Source of the DNA: Bacteroidales bacterium
Lineage (GTDB): Bacteria > Bacteroidota > Bacteroidia > Bacteroidales > NBLH01
Assembly (NCBI GenBank): GCA_016937695.1
Contig: JAFGWC010000157.1
Coordinates: 1 to 64,000, forward strand
Direction: 5' to 3'
Length of the DNA stretch: 64,000 bases
The notes under the pieces were generated by a model, which saw only the letters and a program-made list of their open reading frames with translations, did no database searches and was not told the origin of the DNA. The stretch's first letter is position 1. Each line of letters starts with the position of its first letter. The position numbers and the translations under genes were made by a program. Shown here one piece after another: positions 51,063 to 60,984 of this stretch.

Positions 51063-51890
51063 ATGAAAACAATGAAATTAAAATCTATTTTCCTTTTAAC
51101 AGCAATTTTAATTTTTGCATTAACATCGTGCGAAAAAAGCAGTTTTGAAAGTAATAATGAAGCTATACTTACAACAGAAGAAGCATCTTCAGCTGATGGT
51201 CTTTTTGACGATGCAGATGATCAAAGCGAAATATATGATGACAATGAGTATAAAAGTACTGAAGATTTAAGCTATTGTCAACCAACAATTACCATTGAAT
51301 ATCCTGAAGGAACTCCTTATCCAAGAATAGTGACTATTGATTTTGGAAACGACGGATGTGAAGGAAGAAACGGAAGAGTTAGAAAAGGAATTATAATTTA
51401 TACTCTTACCAACGATTTTAGTGAACTAGGCTCTCAAAGAATTATAAGTTTTGATAATTATTACGTAAATGATTTTAAGATAGAAGGCTCAAAAACAATT
51501 ACAAATACAGGGATTAATGAAATTGGTAATTTGACAAGAAAAATTGAAGTAAATGGACAAATTACAACTCCAGAAGGAAATGTAATTATAAGAAATGCAA
51601 TAAGATACAAAGAATTAATTGAAGGATTTGGTACTCCTGAAGATCATTGGGATGATGTATTTTCGATTACAGGAACTGCAAGCGGCATAAATTCAAATGG
51701 AAATTCTTACGAATCAGAAATAATTGAGCCTTTGATTAAAGCAAGAAACTGTAAATGGGTTCAAACTGGCATTTTAAGCATCATTAGCGATGAAAACACT
51801 ATCACAATAGACTTTGGTCAAGGCACTTGCGATAATGTAGCCACTGCAACTATAAATGGCGAAGAAAAAGAAATTAAATTTAGATGGTAA
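51063..51890 (+). CDS. Hypothetical lipoprotein
   Basis: Lipobox FALTSCEKS; repeated beta-strand pattern; TIDFGNDGCEGRNGRVRKG. Confidence 0.65.
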   Translation: MKTMKLKSIFLLTAILIFALTSCEKSSFESNNEAILTTEEASSADGLFDDADDQSEIYDDNEYKSTEDLSYCQPTITIEYPEGTPYPRIVTIDFGNDGCEGRNGRVRKGIIIYTLTNDFSELGSQRIISFDNYYVNDFKIEGSKTITNTGINEIGNLTRKIEVNGQITTPEGNVIIRNAIRYKELIEGFGTPEDHWDDVFSITGTASGINSNGNSYESEIIEPLIKARNCKWVQTGILSIISDENTITIDFGQGTCDNVATATINGEEKEIKFRW

Positions 51891-51903
51891 AGTTTAGTTA
51901 TAA

Positions 51904-52461
51904 TTAGTTTGAAATGTAAGCATGAGCATCAGCATTGTTCATGCTTCTTTGTTTTTCAATAATCATATCGCTGTAAGAAACCGGAATCAAATCATTTTTA
52001 TCTACACCAAATAAGTTTAAATAAAATTTACATTGTTGCAGTAAATTTTCTTTATCATCATTTTCTTTTCCAATAGCCTCAACTTCAATAAATTGGCCTA
52101 AATCTTTTACTTTATCTAAATGAAATTTAACATTACCGATAAAGAAAATTTCTCTTTCTTTATCAACAATAACATGAATTCCTAGTGCCTTAGTAAGAAG
52201 TTCTTTTAAAAGGTTGTTAGAAGAGCTTTTATATAATAAAATATCACTTTCTTTAGGTCCGTCTTTATCTTCTCTGTCATATTGTATTAAAACATTCTCA
52301 ATTGTACCTTCTCTTAATTTTAATCTACCTGAATTAGTATTAAAATACGTATCTACCTGATGATCAACTCCTTTAAATACAGCATTTCCTGTATTTAAAA
52401 TTTGTCGTATTCTATCGATATCATCACATTTTGCTTTAATTTCAATATTAATATGTTTCAT
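51904..52461 (-). CDS. CYTH-domain protein (class IV adenylate cyclase-like)
   Basis: NIEIKAKCDDIDRIRQIL; DTYFNTNSGRLKLREG; GQFIEVEAIG. Confidence 0.88.
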   Translation of the reverse strand: MKHINIEIKAKCDDIDRIRQILNTGNAVFKGVDHQVDTYFNTNSGRLKLREGTIENVLIQYDREDKDGPKESDILLYKSSSNNLLKELLTKALGIHVIVDKEREIFFIGNVKFHLDKVKDLGQFIEVEAIGKENDDKENLLQQCKFYLNLFGVDKNDLIPVSYSDMIIEKQRSMNNADAHAYISN

Positions 52462-52566
52462 TAGTACATAATTTTGTTGTTTTTAGTTGTTAATTAAACT
52501 TTTTTATTTATTATTTATTGCTCAGGCATAGCATTTTTTTACGAAAAAAAGAAAATATCAATAAAA

Positions 52567-53166
52567 TTAATCTTTAATGCATCTAACAGAAAACGACCAA
52601 GATTTTGGTCTTGTACGTCTAAAAACTTGCTTGCTGTCTTTGTAAAATTGACGATACCATGCAACACCATTTTGCTCTGTTGAAGTCCAGAAAAAAGCCT
52701 GTATATTGATTAGATTATTATTAGCCGGCGGATTTCTATATCCTCCTAATAAAATATTAAATCCTAAAGTAGTGTCATTTAATAATTTACTTCCTTGGTC
52801 AGTTCCTCTCCATTTGTCATACTTATCTAAATCAGCTTCAGCCATACCCAAATATGTTTCCAATTGTTTCCACTCCTGATCAGATGGTAAATGCCATCCT
52901 GCCGGGCAAGCAGTTATTGCTGCATCCCAATTATATAATCTACCAAAAACTTTACAATTTTCAGCTTTTTTATTATAACACCAAGATTTATCAGTTTTAA
53001 AGTTTAAATTTTGTGCCATCCAAACTTGGTTAGCAATTGTAACTGTTTTATAATTGGAACTATCTCTTATATCTAATAAGATTTCATTATTGTTTTGTGC
53101 AAAAGCAGTCAAACTTGAAAATGCAACAAATACAAATAGAACTTTTTTAAATAACGTTTTTATCAT
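52567..53166 (-). CDS. Secreted FISUMP-domain protein
   Basis: VTIANQVWMAQNLNFKTD...GRLYNWDAAITACPAGWHLPSDQEWKQLETYLG...GGYRNP...FFWTSTEQNGVAWYR...SFSVRCIKD. Confidence 0.92.
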   Translation of the reverse strand: MIKTLFKKVLFVFVAFSSLTAFAQNNNEILLDIRDSSNYKTVTIANQVWMAQNLNFKTDKSWCYNKKAENCKVFGRLYNWDAAITACPAGWHLPSDQEWKQLETYLGMAEADLDKYDKWRGTDQGSKLLNDTTLGFNILLGGYRNPPANNNLINIQAFFWTSTEQNGVAWYRQFYKDSKQVFRRTRPKSWSFSVRCIKD

Positions 53167-53482
53167 TATAATTACTTTTTTTTAATAGGGCACAAAAGTA
53201 GTTTTTTATTCTCTTTAACCCGAATAATTCGGATATTATATACTTATTTTTCTATACATTTAACAAATAATGTATAAATTTTGTTTTATTTATCTTTTAA
53301 ATATCTCAAATTTGGATGTGCTTTTTCTTTTACTGAAACCAACATATTGTATTAATAATAAACAGCTTAGTTATATAAATAAGGAATTTAATAAATAATT
53401 AAGTTTAAATAAAAAAAGACTAAACCCACAAGTATTTTAAGAATTTTGTGTCAAAAGAAAAAACTTAAACAAAGTTTTAATA

Positions 53483-54043
53483 ATGGATGATAATCAATTA
53501 ATAAAAAACATACAAAACAAAGACAGTAAAGCATTTCAAACTTTAGTTGAAAGGCATCAGACAAAAGTGATAAATATTTGTAATGGTTTTGTACATAATA
53601 AAGACGATGCGCAAGATATTGCGCAAGAAGTTTTTATTGAAATTTACAAATCAATAGATAAATTTAGAAGTGAAGCCAAGCTTTCTACATGGATTTACAG
53701 AATAAGCGTAAATAAATCATTAAATTTTATAAGAGATAATAAAAAAAATAAATGGCTTCAAAGTTTAGATTTATTATTTGTATCAGATAAAAATATTAAT
53801 AATAATAGTTTTATTGATGAAGATAAATTGGAAGAGGAAGAAAAAACGAAAATTATACATCAAGCATTAAATTCTTTAGCCGAAAATCAAAAAATTGCTT
53901 TTACGCTAAATAAGTATGAAGATCTTAGTTATAAAGAAATATCTGAAATAATGAAAATATCTATATCATCGGTTGAATCTTTGATGTTTAGAGCAAAAAA
54001 GAATTTGCAAAAAAAATTAATAAATTATTATCAAAAAAAATAA
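53483..54043 (+). CDS. ECF-type RNA polymerase sigma factor
   Basis: FQTLVERHQTKVINICNGFVHNKDDAQDIAQEVFIEIYKSIDKF; sigma-4 NKYEDLSYKEISEIMKISISSVESLMFRAKKNLQK. Confidence 0.95.
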   Translation: MDDNQLIKNIQNKDSKAFQTLVERHQTKVINICNGFVHNKDDAQDIAQEVFIEIYKSIDKFRSEAKLSTWIYRISVNKSLNFIRDNKKNKWLQSLDLLFVSDKNINNNSFIDEDKLEEEEKTKIIHQALNSLAENQKIAFTLNKYEDLSYKEISEIMKISISSVESLMFRAKKNLQKKLINYYQKK

Positions 54044-54097
54044 ACTAAACGCAAGTTTTTTAAATTAATAGTGTCAAAATACAAAAACAACGAAACA

Positions 54098-54565
54098 ATG
54101 AAATGCAAAGAAGTAAATAAAGAGCTTATTTTTTATACAGATAATAACTTATCTAAAGAAAAAAAACAAGCGATTGAAAATCATTTAAAAACATGCGCTC
54201 ATTGTCGTAATTTATATAATGTTTTTAAAGAGAGCTTTGAAATTATAGAAAAAGAAAAGATAAAGGAATTGGATTCTTTTTTCTATTCACACTTATCAGA
54301 AAAAATAAATCAAATTGAAAATAAGAAAGAAAAAGTTATTTGGTTAAAATCAAAACAAGTTTATTTTCAAGCAATTGCAGCAAGTTTAATAATATTTTTA
54401 AGTATTTATTCCGGTATTTTTTTAGGAACAACTAATTTGGATAAAAGTGCTAATTATACAAATTCAGAAGATTATGAATTATTTGCAGAATCATATAATT
54501 TAAATCAAAATACAAAAAGCACATATGAAATGAGCTTATTAGAAATAGAAGAAAAAAACAAGTAA
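54098..54565 (+). CDS. Anti-sigma factor, zinc-finger (ZAS) type
   Basis: HLKTCAHCRNLY (Hx3CxxC) followed by one TM helix; ATG at 54098 preferred over the GTG at 54071. Confidence 0.8.
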   Translation: MKCKEVNKELIFYTDNNLSKEKKQAIENHLKTCAHCRNLYNVFKESFEIIEKEKIKELDSFFYSHLSEKINQIENKKEKVIWLKSKQVYFQAIAASLIIFLSIYSGIFLGTTNLDKSANYTNSEDYELFAESYNLNQNTKSTYEMSLLEIEEKNK

Positions 54566-54580
54566 TATAAAAAACTAATT

Positions 54581-55129
54581 ATGAACACATTACAAAAAAA
54601 ACGAACAATAATCGCTATAATAATATTTCTTTTATTATTAAATATTTCGGCAATATCAACTATTGTTTACCATAAAATTCAATATAATGATATAAGGAAC
54701 AATTCAGAGCAGTATAATTCAGGAAACAGAAATATTAGAAACCCACACATGCGAGTAAAAAAGTTTATTAAAGAAGAACTTGGACTTACAGATAAACAAT
54801 TTGAATCATATTGTAAACTAAAAGATCAAAATATTAATAATTCGCAAGTAATATTTGAAAAAATTAATGAGAATAAAAAATTAATAATTGATGAAATAAA
54901 AGAAAAAGATCCAGATACACTATTATTAGACAATTTTGCAAAAAACATTGGTGAATTGCATGCTCAAATACAATTGGAAACAATAAAGCATTTTTTAGAA
55001 GTTAAAAAAATTCTTAATGAAAATCAAATTGAAAAATTTGAACTTCTTCTCTCAAAAATGAATAATCATCAAATGCACATGAGAGAAAATAATTATTCGC
55101 AAAAAAGAAATAGAAGATATAAAAATTAA
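54581..55129 (+). CDS. Membrane-anchored CnrX/Spy-like periplasmic sensor
   Basis: N-terminal TM; RVKKFIKEELGLTDKQFESYCKLKDQNINNSQ and later helices resemble heavy-metal-resistance family. Confidence 0.7.
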   Translation: MNTLQKKRTIIAIIIFLLLLNISAISTIVYHKIQYNDIRNNSEQYNSGNRNIRNPHMRVKKFIKEELGLTDKQFESYCKLKDQNINNSQVIFEKINENKKLIIDEIKEKDPDTLLLDNFAKNIGELHAQIQLETIKHFLEVKKILNENQIEKFELLLSKMNNHQMHMRENNYSQKRNRRYKN

Positions 55130-55179
55130 ATAAAAATCATCAACTATAAATATGTTAAATTATTAAAAAACAATAAGTT

Positions 55180-55665
55180 ATGAAAACAATTAGATTAAAA
55201 TCATTATCAGTAATTTTAGCAGTAATGCTATTAAGTTTTGGAACACAATTGAATGCTCAAAGATATCAAGGTAAAAACATGCAAAACAAACAAAATTTTG
55301 AATGCAATATACCTGATTTAACAGATGAGCAAAAAAGTAAAATTGAAGTTTTAAAAGTAAGTCATTTAAAAGAAGTAACAACTCATAAAAATTTAATGTC
55401 TGAAAAACGAGCACATTTAAATACTTTACGAACTGCAGACAAACCAGACATGAATGCAATTAACAAAACACTTGACGAAATTGGTGCTTTAAGAACAAAT
55501 ATGCAGAAAAAAAGCGAGGCTCATCGCCAATCGGTTAGAGCTTTACTTACTGATAATCAAAGAGTTTATTTTGATGCCAGAAAAGGAAATAGAATGCATA
55601 AAGGTAATATGAAAGGAAAAGGTATGGGAAATGGACGTGGCGTAAATTGTCCTAATTCAAAATAA
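55180..55665 (+). CDS. Secreted Spy/CpxP-like protein
   Basis: Signal peptide; IPDLTDEQKSKIEVLKVSHLKEVTTHKN...RALLTDNQRVYFDAR; Met/Gly/Lys-rich tail. Confidence 0.75.
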   Translation: MKTIRLKSLSVILAVMLLSFGTQLNAQRYQGKNMQNKQNFECNIPDLTDEQKSKIEVLKVSHLKEVTTHKNLMSEKRAHLNTLRTADKPDMNAINKTLDEIGALRTNMQKKSEAHRQSVRALLTDNQRVYFDARKGNRMHKGNMKGKGMGNGRGVNCPNSK

Positions 55666-55685
55666 TTTTCTGATAAATAAAAATT

Positions 55686-55723
55686 GAAAAACTGCTTTTT
55701 TAAAAGGGCAGTTTTTCTTTTTT
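55686..55723. terminator. Bidirectional terminator
   Basis: GAAAAACTGC (55686-55695) / GCAGTTTTTC (55708-55717) plus T-run, between convergent genes. Confidence 0.75.
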
Positions 55724-56933
55724 AAAATGCTGCCATTAATAAATTAATATCCTTAGATATAATTTCAAATTTATTTCCAACAATTTCTTTAGTTAAAATA
55801 CCATTAAAAATATAAACACCTTCTCTTAATCCTTTATCTGATTTAAGTAAATTAATTACACCTCCCTGTTCGCTAATTCTAATAATATCTTCGCTTAATA
55901 TATTACTTAATGCAATAGAAGCCGTTCTGGCAACACGAGAGGCAATATTTGGAACACAATAATGTATAACTCCATGTTTTTCAAAAGTTGGTTTTGAATG
56001 ATTTGTAGGTTTTGAAGTTTCGAAACAAGAAACTCTGTCGGCATTTAAATCGATAATAACAGAACCATTTTTCATTTCTTTAACCATTTCTTCAGAAACA
56101 ATAAAGTCGTCATTTTGTTCATCAATATCGAGAGAGCCAATAACAACTTCTGCTGATTTTAAAGCTTTTTTTAGAGCGTGAGGTTGAAGAATTGAAGTAA
56201 ATATTTGCCGTCCTATTCTATGTTGTAAGTCTCTTAAATTACTGATAGATTTATCAAAAACTTTTATATTTGCTCCAAGTCCTAAAGCAGCATTTACAAC
56301 ATGTTCAGCTGCAGTATCAGAACCAATTATTACAATTTCGGCAGGTGAAATACCTGTAATTCCTCCCAATAATACTCCTTTTCCATTGTTTTGATTAGAT
56401 AATATTTCACTTGCAATATTTATTGAGATTTTTCCTGCAATTTCACTCATTGAGCGAACTATAGGATGATATTTAAAATCTGTTTTAATATATTCAAAAG
56501 CAATTGCATAAACCTTTTTTTTCATTAGAGCGATAATTTGCTCTTTGGTTTGAGTTGATAAATGAATTGCTGAGATAATAGTTTGATTTGATTGAAGTAA
56601 TTCAATATCACCATTTAAAAATGGTGATATTTTTAAAATAATAGAAGCTTTAAATACATCTTCCCTATTTTGACTAATTATTGCTCCGGCTTCGCTGTAT
56701 TCTAAATCGCTGTATCTTGCTCCTTGTCCTGCGCCTGTTTCAATTACAATTTTATGCCCGTATTCTGAGAGAAGTTTAACAGCTTGAGGTGTTAATGGAA
56801 TTCTGTTTTCAAATTTTTTATCTTCTTTTGGGATGCCAATAAATAATTCTTTTTTGTTTTTTTTTATTTCAAGCATTTCTTCCTGAGGAAAAAGTCTTTG
56901 TTGCCCTAGTGAGTATTGTGTAAACTCATTCAT
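55722..56933 (-). CDS. Alanine dehydrogenase / NAD(P) transhydrogenase alpha-like protein
   Basis: IGIPKEDKKFENRIPLTPQAVKLLSEYGHKIVIETGAGQGARYSD; GVIHYCVPNIASRVARTASIALSN. Confidence 0.9.
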   Translation of the reverse strand: MNEFTQYSLGQQRLFPQEEMLEIKKNKKELFIGIPKEDKKFENRIPLTPQAVKLLSEYGHKIVIETGAGQGARYSDLEYSEAGAIISQNREDVFKASIILKISPFLNGDIELLQSNQTIISAIHLSTQTKEQIIALMKKKVYAIAFEYIKTDFKYHPIVRSMSEIAGKISINIASEILSNQNNGKGVLLGGITGISPAEIVIIGSDTAAEHVVNAALGLGANIKVFDKSISNLRDLQHRIGRQIFTSILQPHALKKALKSAEVVIGSLDIDEQNDDFIVSEEMVKEMKNGSVIIDLNADRVSCFETSKPTNHSKPTFEKHGVIHYCVPNIASRVARTASIALSNILSEDIIRISEQGGVINLLKSDKGLREGVYIFNGILTKEIVGNKFEIISKDINLLMAAF

Positions 56934-57114
56934 AAAAATAAAATTTTGAAAATAGGCTAATATCTGAACTTAAAAAAACTAATTTATTTCTAATATTAAT
57001 TGATTAATAATCTGATTTCGATATAAATTCAATTAAATTAGAAAAAAGTTTACCAAAGTTAAAATATTAAATCAAATATTCAAAGTAATAATAGTATATT
57101 AAAGTTTACAAATT

Positions 57115-57561
57115 TTATAACGGATGTTTAGTTATTTCAACAAGTCTTGAACCGGATTCTAAAATTTTAATATTACATTTAAAATGGATGTCTGGAAGTA
57201 AGCTTTCAATTTTTTCAGCCCATTCTATTAAACATAAGTTATTACTGTAAAAATAGTCTTCATATCCAATATCATAAGCTTCTTCAATTTGATTTATTCT
57301 GTAAAAATCAAAATGGAATACATTTCTGCCGCTATCTGATAAATATTCGTTTATCAAAGAAAAACTAGGGCTGCTTGCTATATCAATAATACCAAGATTT
57401 TCACAAATTGCTTTAATAAAAGTTGTTTTGCCGGCTCCCATTTCGCCATAAAAAGCAATGCAATTTGTTTCAACTACGTCATTATCAAGATTTAATTGAC
57501 GAATTAATTCTGCTGCATATTCATTAATTTTATCAATAGACTTAATTTCAAATTTAATCAT
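57115..57561 (-). CDS. tsaE: tRNA t6A biosynthesis ATPase TsaE
   Basis: FYGEMGAGKTTFIKAICENLG; SSPSFSLINEY; HFDFYRI; CLIEWAEKIESLLP. Confidence 0.95.
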   Translation of the reverse strand: MIKFEIKSIDKINEYAAELIRQLNLDNDVVETNCIAFYGEMGAGKTTFIKAICENLGIIDIASSPSFSLINEYLSDSGRNVFHFDFYRINQIEEAYDIGYEDYFYSNNLCLIEWAEKIESLLPDIHFKCNIKILESGSRLVEITKHPL

Positions 57562-57601
57562 TATTGTAAAAAAATAAGTAAATAATATTTTTGAAAACCA
57601 A

Positions 57602-59155
57602 CTATTCTTTAGGTTTTAGAACAACAAAAGGAATTAACATTTCTTCCATAGAAATTCCTCCATGTTGAAAAGTATCTTTATAATAACTAACATAGTAATT
57701 ATAATTATTTGGATAGGCGAAAAAATCTTTATTGTATGAGAAAATATATTTTGAGCTTAAAAATGATTTTGGTAATCCTATTGAAAGCGGATCATTAACT
57801 TCATAAACTTCTTTTGGATTATATTTAAGGCTTTTACCTTGTTTAAATCTAAGATTTTTAGTTATATTTTTATCTCCGATAACTTTTACAGGATTTGTAA
57901 CCCTAATTGTTCCATGATCTGTTGTAATAACAACTTTTACTTTTTTATTGCTTAATTCCTTTAAAAGCTCAAATAATGTAGAATGCTCAAACCAAGTAAG
58001 AGTTAATGCTCTATATGAAGCCTCGTCATTTGTAAGTTCTCTAATCATTTGCATTTCGGTTCGAGCATGAGAAAGCATATCTACAAAATTATAGATAATC
58101 ACAACCAGCTTGTTTTCCAGAATATTATTTAAATTGCTGATTATTTTTTCGCCTGATTTATTGTTTAAAATTTTGTCAAAATAAAAATTTACATCAATTT
58201 TTAATCTTTCTAATTGTTTTTCAAGCAGAACTTTTTCATTAAGATTTTTTCCTCCTTCGTCTTCATCATAAATCCATAAATCGGGATGATTTTTGGCAAT
58301 ATCCGCAGGCATTAATCCTGCAAAAAGCGAGTTTCTTGCATATTGCGTAGCGGTTGGTAAAATGCTTGAATATATTATTTCTTCTTCTAACTGATAAAAC
58401 TCTCGAATTAATGGTTGCAGTACTTTCCATTGATCAAATCTTAAGTTGTCAACTATTATCATAACTACCTGACTATCTTCAAGTAGTGGAATTATTTTAT
58501 CTTTTAAAATATTTAAAGGCAAAATTGGTTTACATTCACTATTTGGTTTAAACCAATTTGCATATTCTCTATTAATAAACTTAGCGAAAGAATTATTAGC
58601 TTCTTCTTTCTGAAATTTTAATACTTCATCCATTGTATTATCTTCCGATTGTTCAAGCTTCAACTCCCAAGAAACAAGCTGTTTGTATATTTCGGTCCAA
58701 TCAGAAAAGCATGCAGAATTATTAATTTGCATACTAAGTTTTGAAAACTCTAGTTGATAATCGGAAGTAGTTTTTTGAGTTACTAATCTTTTTAAATCAA
58801 CATTTTTTTTAATTGCAAGTAATATTTGTTTTGGATTAACCGGTTTAATAAGATAATCTGAAATTTTTGCTCCAATTGCAATATCCATAATGTCTTCTTC
58901 TTCATTTTTGGTTACCATTATAATTGGAATTGTAGGATAAATGCTTTTAATAACATCTAAAGTTTCAAGACCACTTAAACCTGGCATATGTTCATCAAGA
59001 AAAATGATATCAAAATGGTTTTCATGAACTAAAGCAATACCGTCGTCGCCATTATTTGCAGTAATTACATTATATCCTTTTTCTTCTAAAAAAAGAATAT
59101 GAATTTTCAACAAATCAATTTCATCGTCAACCCAAAGGATGTTTATTTTTCTCAT
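57602..59155 (-). CDS. porX: T9SS response regulator PorX (REC plus PglZ/alkaline-phosphatase-like domain)
   Basis: REC: NILWVDDEIDLLKIHILFLEEKGY, IIFLDEHMPGLSGLE, KPVNPKQIL; PglZ-like: VMIIVDNLRFDQWKVLQPL, YSSILPTATQYARNSLFAGLMP, VVITTDHGTIRV. Confidence 0.95.
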   Translation of the reverse strand: MRKINILWVDDEIDLLKIHILFLEEKGYNVITANNGDDGIALVHENHFDIIFLDEHMPGLSGLETLDVIKSIYPTIPIIMVTKNEEEDIMDIAIGAKISDYLIKPVNPKQILLAIKKNVDLKRLVTQKTTSDYQLEFSKLSMQINNSACFSDWTEIYKQLVSWELKLEQSEDNTMDEVLKFQKEEANNSFAKFINREYANWFKPNSECKPILPLNILKDKIIPLLEDSQVVMIIVDNLRFDQWKVLQPLIREFYQLEEEIIYSSILPTATQYARNSLFAGLMPADIAKNHPDLWIYDEDEGGKNLNEKVLLEKQLERLKIDVNFYFDKILNNKSGEKIISNLNNILENKLVVIIYNFVDMLSHARTEMQMIRELTNDEASYRALTLTWFEHSTLFELLKELSNKKVKVVITTDHGTIRVTNPVKVIGDKNITKNLRFKQGKSLKYNPKEVYEVNDPLSIGLPKSFLSSKYIFSYNKDFFAYPNNYNYYVSYYKDTFQHGGISMEEMLIPFVVLKPKE

Positions 59156-59219
59156 TAAAATAGATTTGAAAAAATTAGAATAAATATCTGCAAATATTAC
59201 AATTATAACAATAAAAAAA

Positions 59220-59250
59220 CCAAAAGCATCTTTAAAAAAGACACTTTTGG
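59220..59250. terminator. Terminator-like hairpin
   Basis: CCAAAAG..TCTTT / AAAGA..CTTTTGG, downstream of the minus-strand gene at 59268. Confidence 0.65.
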
Positions 59251-59267
59251 AATAATATTTTAAAAAC

Positions 59268-60143
59268 TTAGTTAACCATTATAACTAGATATTTAGAAAC
59301 ACTCCAAAACTCTTTTGGATTTCTAATTACAAGGCTGTCAATTTTATCATTACCTGCAAAATAATATGAATTTGCAGGATGTGTTGTAATTAATTCAGCT
59401 TTTTTACTTACTAATCTTATTGAAGTAGTTTTTCTGATATCAATTATTTTAAAATAATCTTTATTAAAATTATCCATTAGTTTTTCCATTCTACCAATAC
59501 CAATAAAACCACCTTCTAAAGTAATTACTTTATTTTCTTTTAATTCTTTTTTAGTTCCATACACAAAATATGCAGTATTTAACTTTTGTTCTTGAATACT
59601 AATTAAATCAGACTGATTATCAGCAACTTGATTTAAAGTGTCTAAGTTTTCGTTAAGCTTTGCAATTTCTTGGTTTAAGTTCTCAACATCAATATTTAAT
59701 TTAGCCAGATTATTTTTCAATAATTCAATTTCTTCGTTTTTTTGTTCAAGTTCCTGAGTCAATCTATTAATTATTTTATTGAATTCAGACTCTTTAATAT
59801 TTGCTTTTTTAAGTTGATAACGCAAATTATTAATTGTTTTTTTGTTTGTATTCATCAACTCATAAATAGCCAAAATATCGTCATTAATTTTATCTTTATC
59901 TGTTTGATCCAATTCAATATCACCATGAGCTTTTAAAGAAATAATATTTTCCTTTTGCTTAATAGTTTCTAGGTTTGATTCAATTTCATTAAATGATTTA
60001 AGGAAATCATTGATAGTCATGTCTTTATTGTTTGCAATATTTTGCAAACTGTCTCTTTCAGCTTTAATTTTTTCTACTTCGGAGTTATTTCCACATGAAG
60101 CCAATATAAATGGCAGTAATAAAATAACAATAGCTTTTCTCAT
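59268..60143 (-). CDS. Coiled-coil lipoprotein of unknown function
   Basis: Lipobox PFILASCGNN; long heptad-rich region; conserved-looking C-terminal domain. Confidence 0.75.
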   Translation of the reverse strand: MRKAIVILLLPFILASCGNNSEVEKIKAERDSLQNIANNKDMTINDFLKSFNEIESNLETIKQKENIISLKAHGDIELDQTDKDKINDDILAIYELMNTNKKTINNLRYQLKKANIKESEFNKIINRLTQELEQKNEEIELLKNNLAKLNIDVENLNQEIAKLNENLDTLNQVADNQSDLISIQEQKLNTAYFVYGTKKELKENKVITLEGGFIGIGRMEKLMDNFNKDYFKIIDIRKTTSIRLVSKKAELITTHPANSYYFAGNDKIDSLVIRNPKEFWSVSKYLVIMVN

Positions 60144-60212
60144 AATTTATTTATTTGTTTTATTTGTTTTAATTAAATTAATATATAAAGTGTTAAACGA
60201 AAAAAAATTGAA

Positions 60213-60887
60213 TTAATTTTTCCCTTCAACAACAATAACTATTTCGCCTTTAATTTTTTTATCTTTATAAAAATCAAAAACTTCTTGAAGCGTTCCTCTA
60301 ATATTTTCTTCAAATATTTTAGTAAGTTCTCTCGATACAGATACTTTTCTTTCGCTTCCAAAAACTGCAATAAACTGCTCTAATGCCTTAACCAATCGAT
60401 GAGGCGATTCGTAAAATATCATTGTTCTGTCCTCATTTTCAAGTCTTTGTATGCTTTTTTGACGACCTTTTTTTTGAGGTAAAAACCCTTCAAAGCAAAA
60501 TCTATCTGATGGTAATCCAGAATTAACCAGAGCAGGAATAAACGCAACAGCTCCTGGTAAAGTTTCAACGTTAATATCATTTTTAATGCATTCTCTTGAA
60601 AGTAAAAATCCCGGATCTGAAATTGCAGGAGTTCCTGCATCAGAAACTAATGCTATATTTAATCCTTCTTTTAGTTTTTCAACTATATCAATAATAGTTT
60701 TATGTTCATTATGCAAATGATGCGATTGCATTTTATTTACAATATTGTAATGTTTCAACAGAATTACTGTTTTTCGAGTATCTTCGGCCAAAATTAAATC
60801 AACTTCGCTTAAAATTCTTTTAGCTCTAAATGTAAAATCCTCAAGATTTCCAATTGGTGTGGGTACAATATATAATTTTCCAAACAT
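60213..60887 (-). CDS. rsmI: 16S rRNA (cytidine1402-2'-O)-methyltransferase
   Basis: LYIVPTPIGNLEDFTFRAKRIL; LAEDTRKT; LVSDAGTPAISDPGFLL; FEGFLPQKKGRQ. Confidence 0.97.
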   Translation of the reverse strand: MFGKLYIVPTPIGNLEDFTFRAKRILSEVDLILAEDTRKTVILLKHYNIVNKMQSHHLHNEHKTIIDIVEKLKEGLNIALVSDAGTPAISDPGFLLSRECIKNDINVETLPGAVAFIPALVNSGLPSDRFCFEGFLPQKKGRQKSIQRLENEDRTMIFYESPHRLVKALEQFIAVFGSERKVSVSRELTKIFEENIRGTLQEVFDFYKDKKIKGEIVIVVEGKN

Positions 60888-60984
60888 CTACTTTTATTAA
60901 TATTTATAATCAAATATTTAGTTGAAAATAAAAAACAAAGTTATAAATAGTTTAACAAAAAAAATTATGTATTTAAAAGTATTT

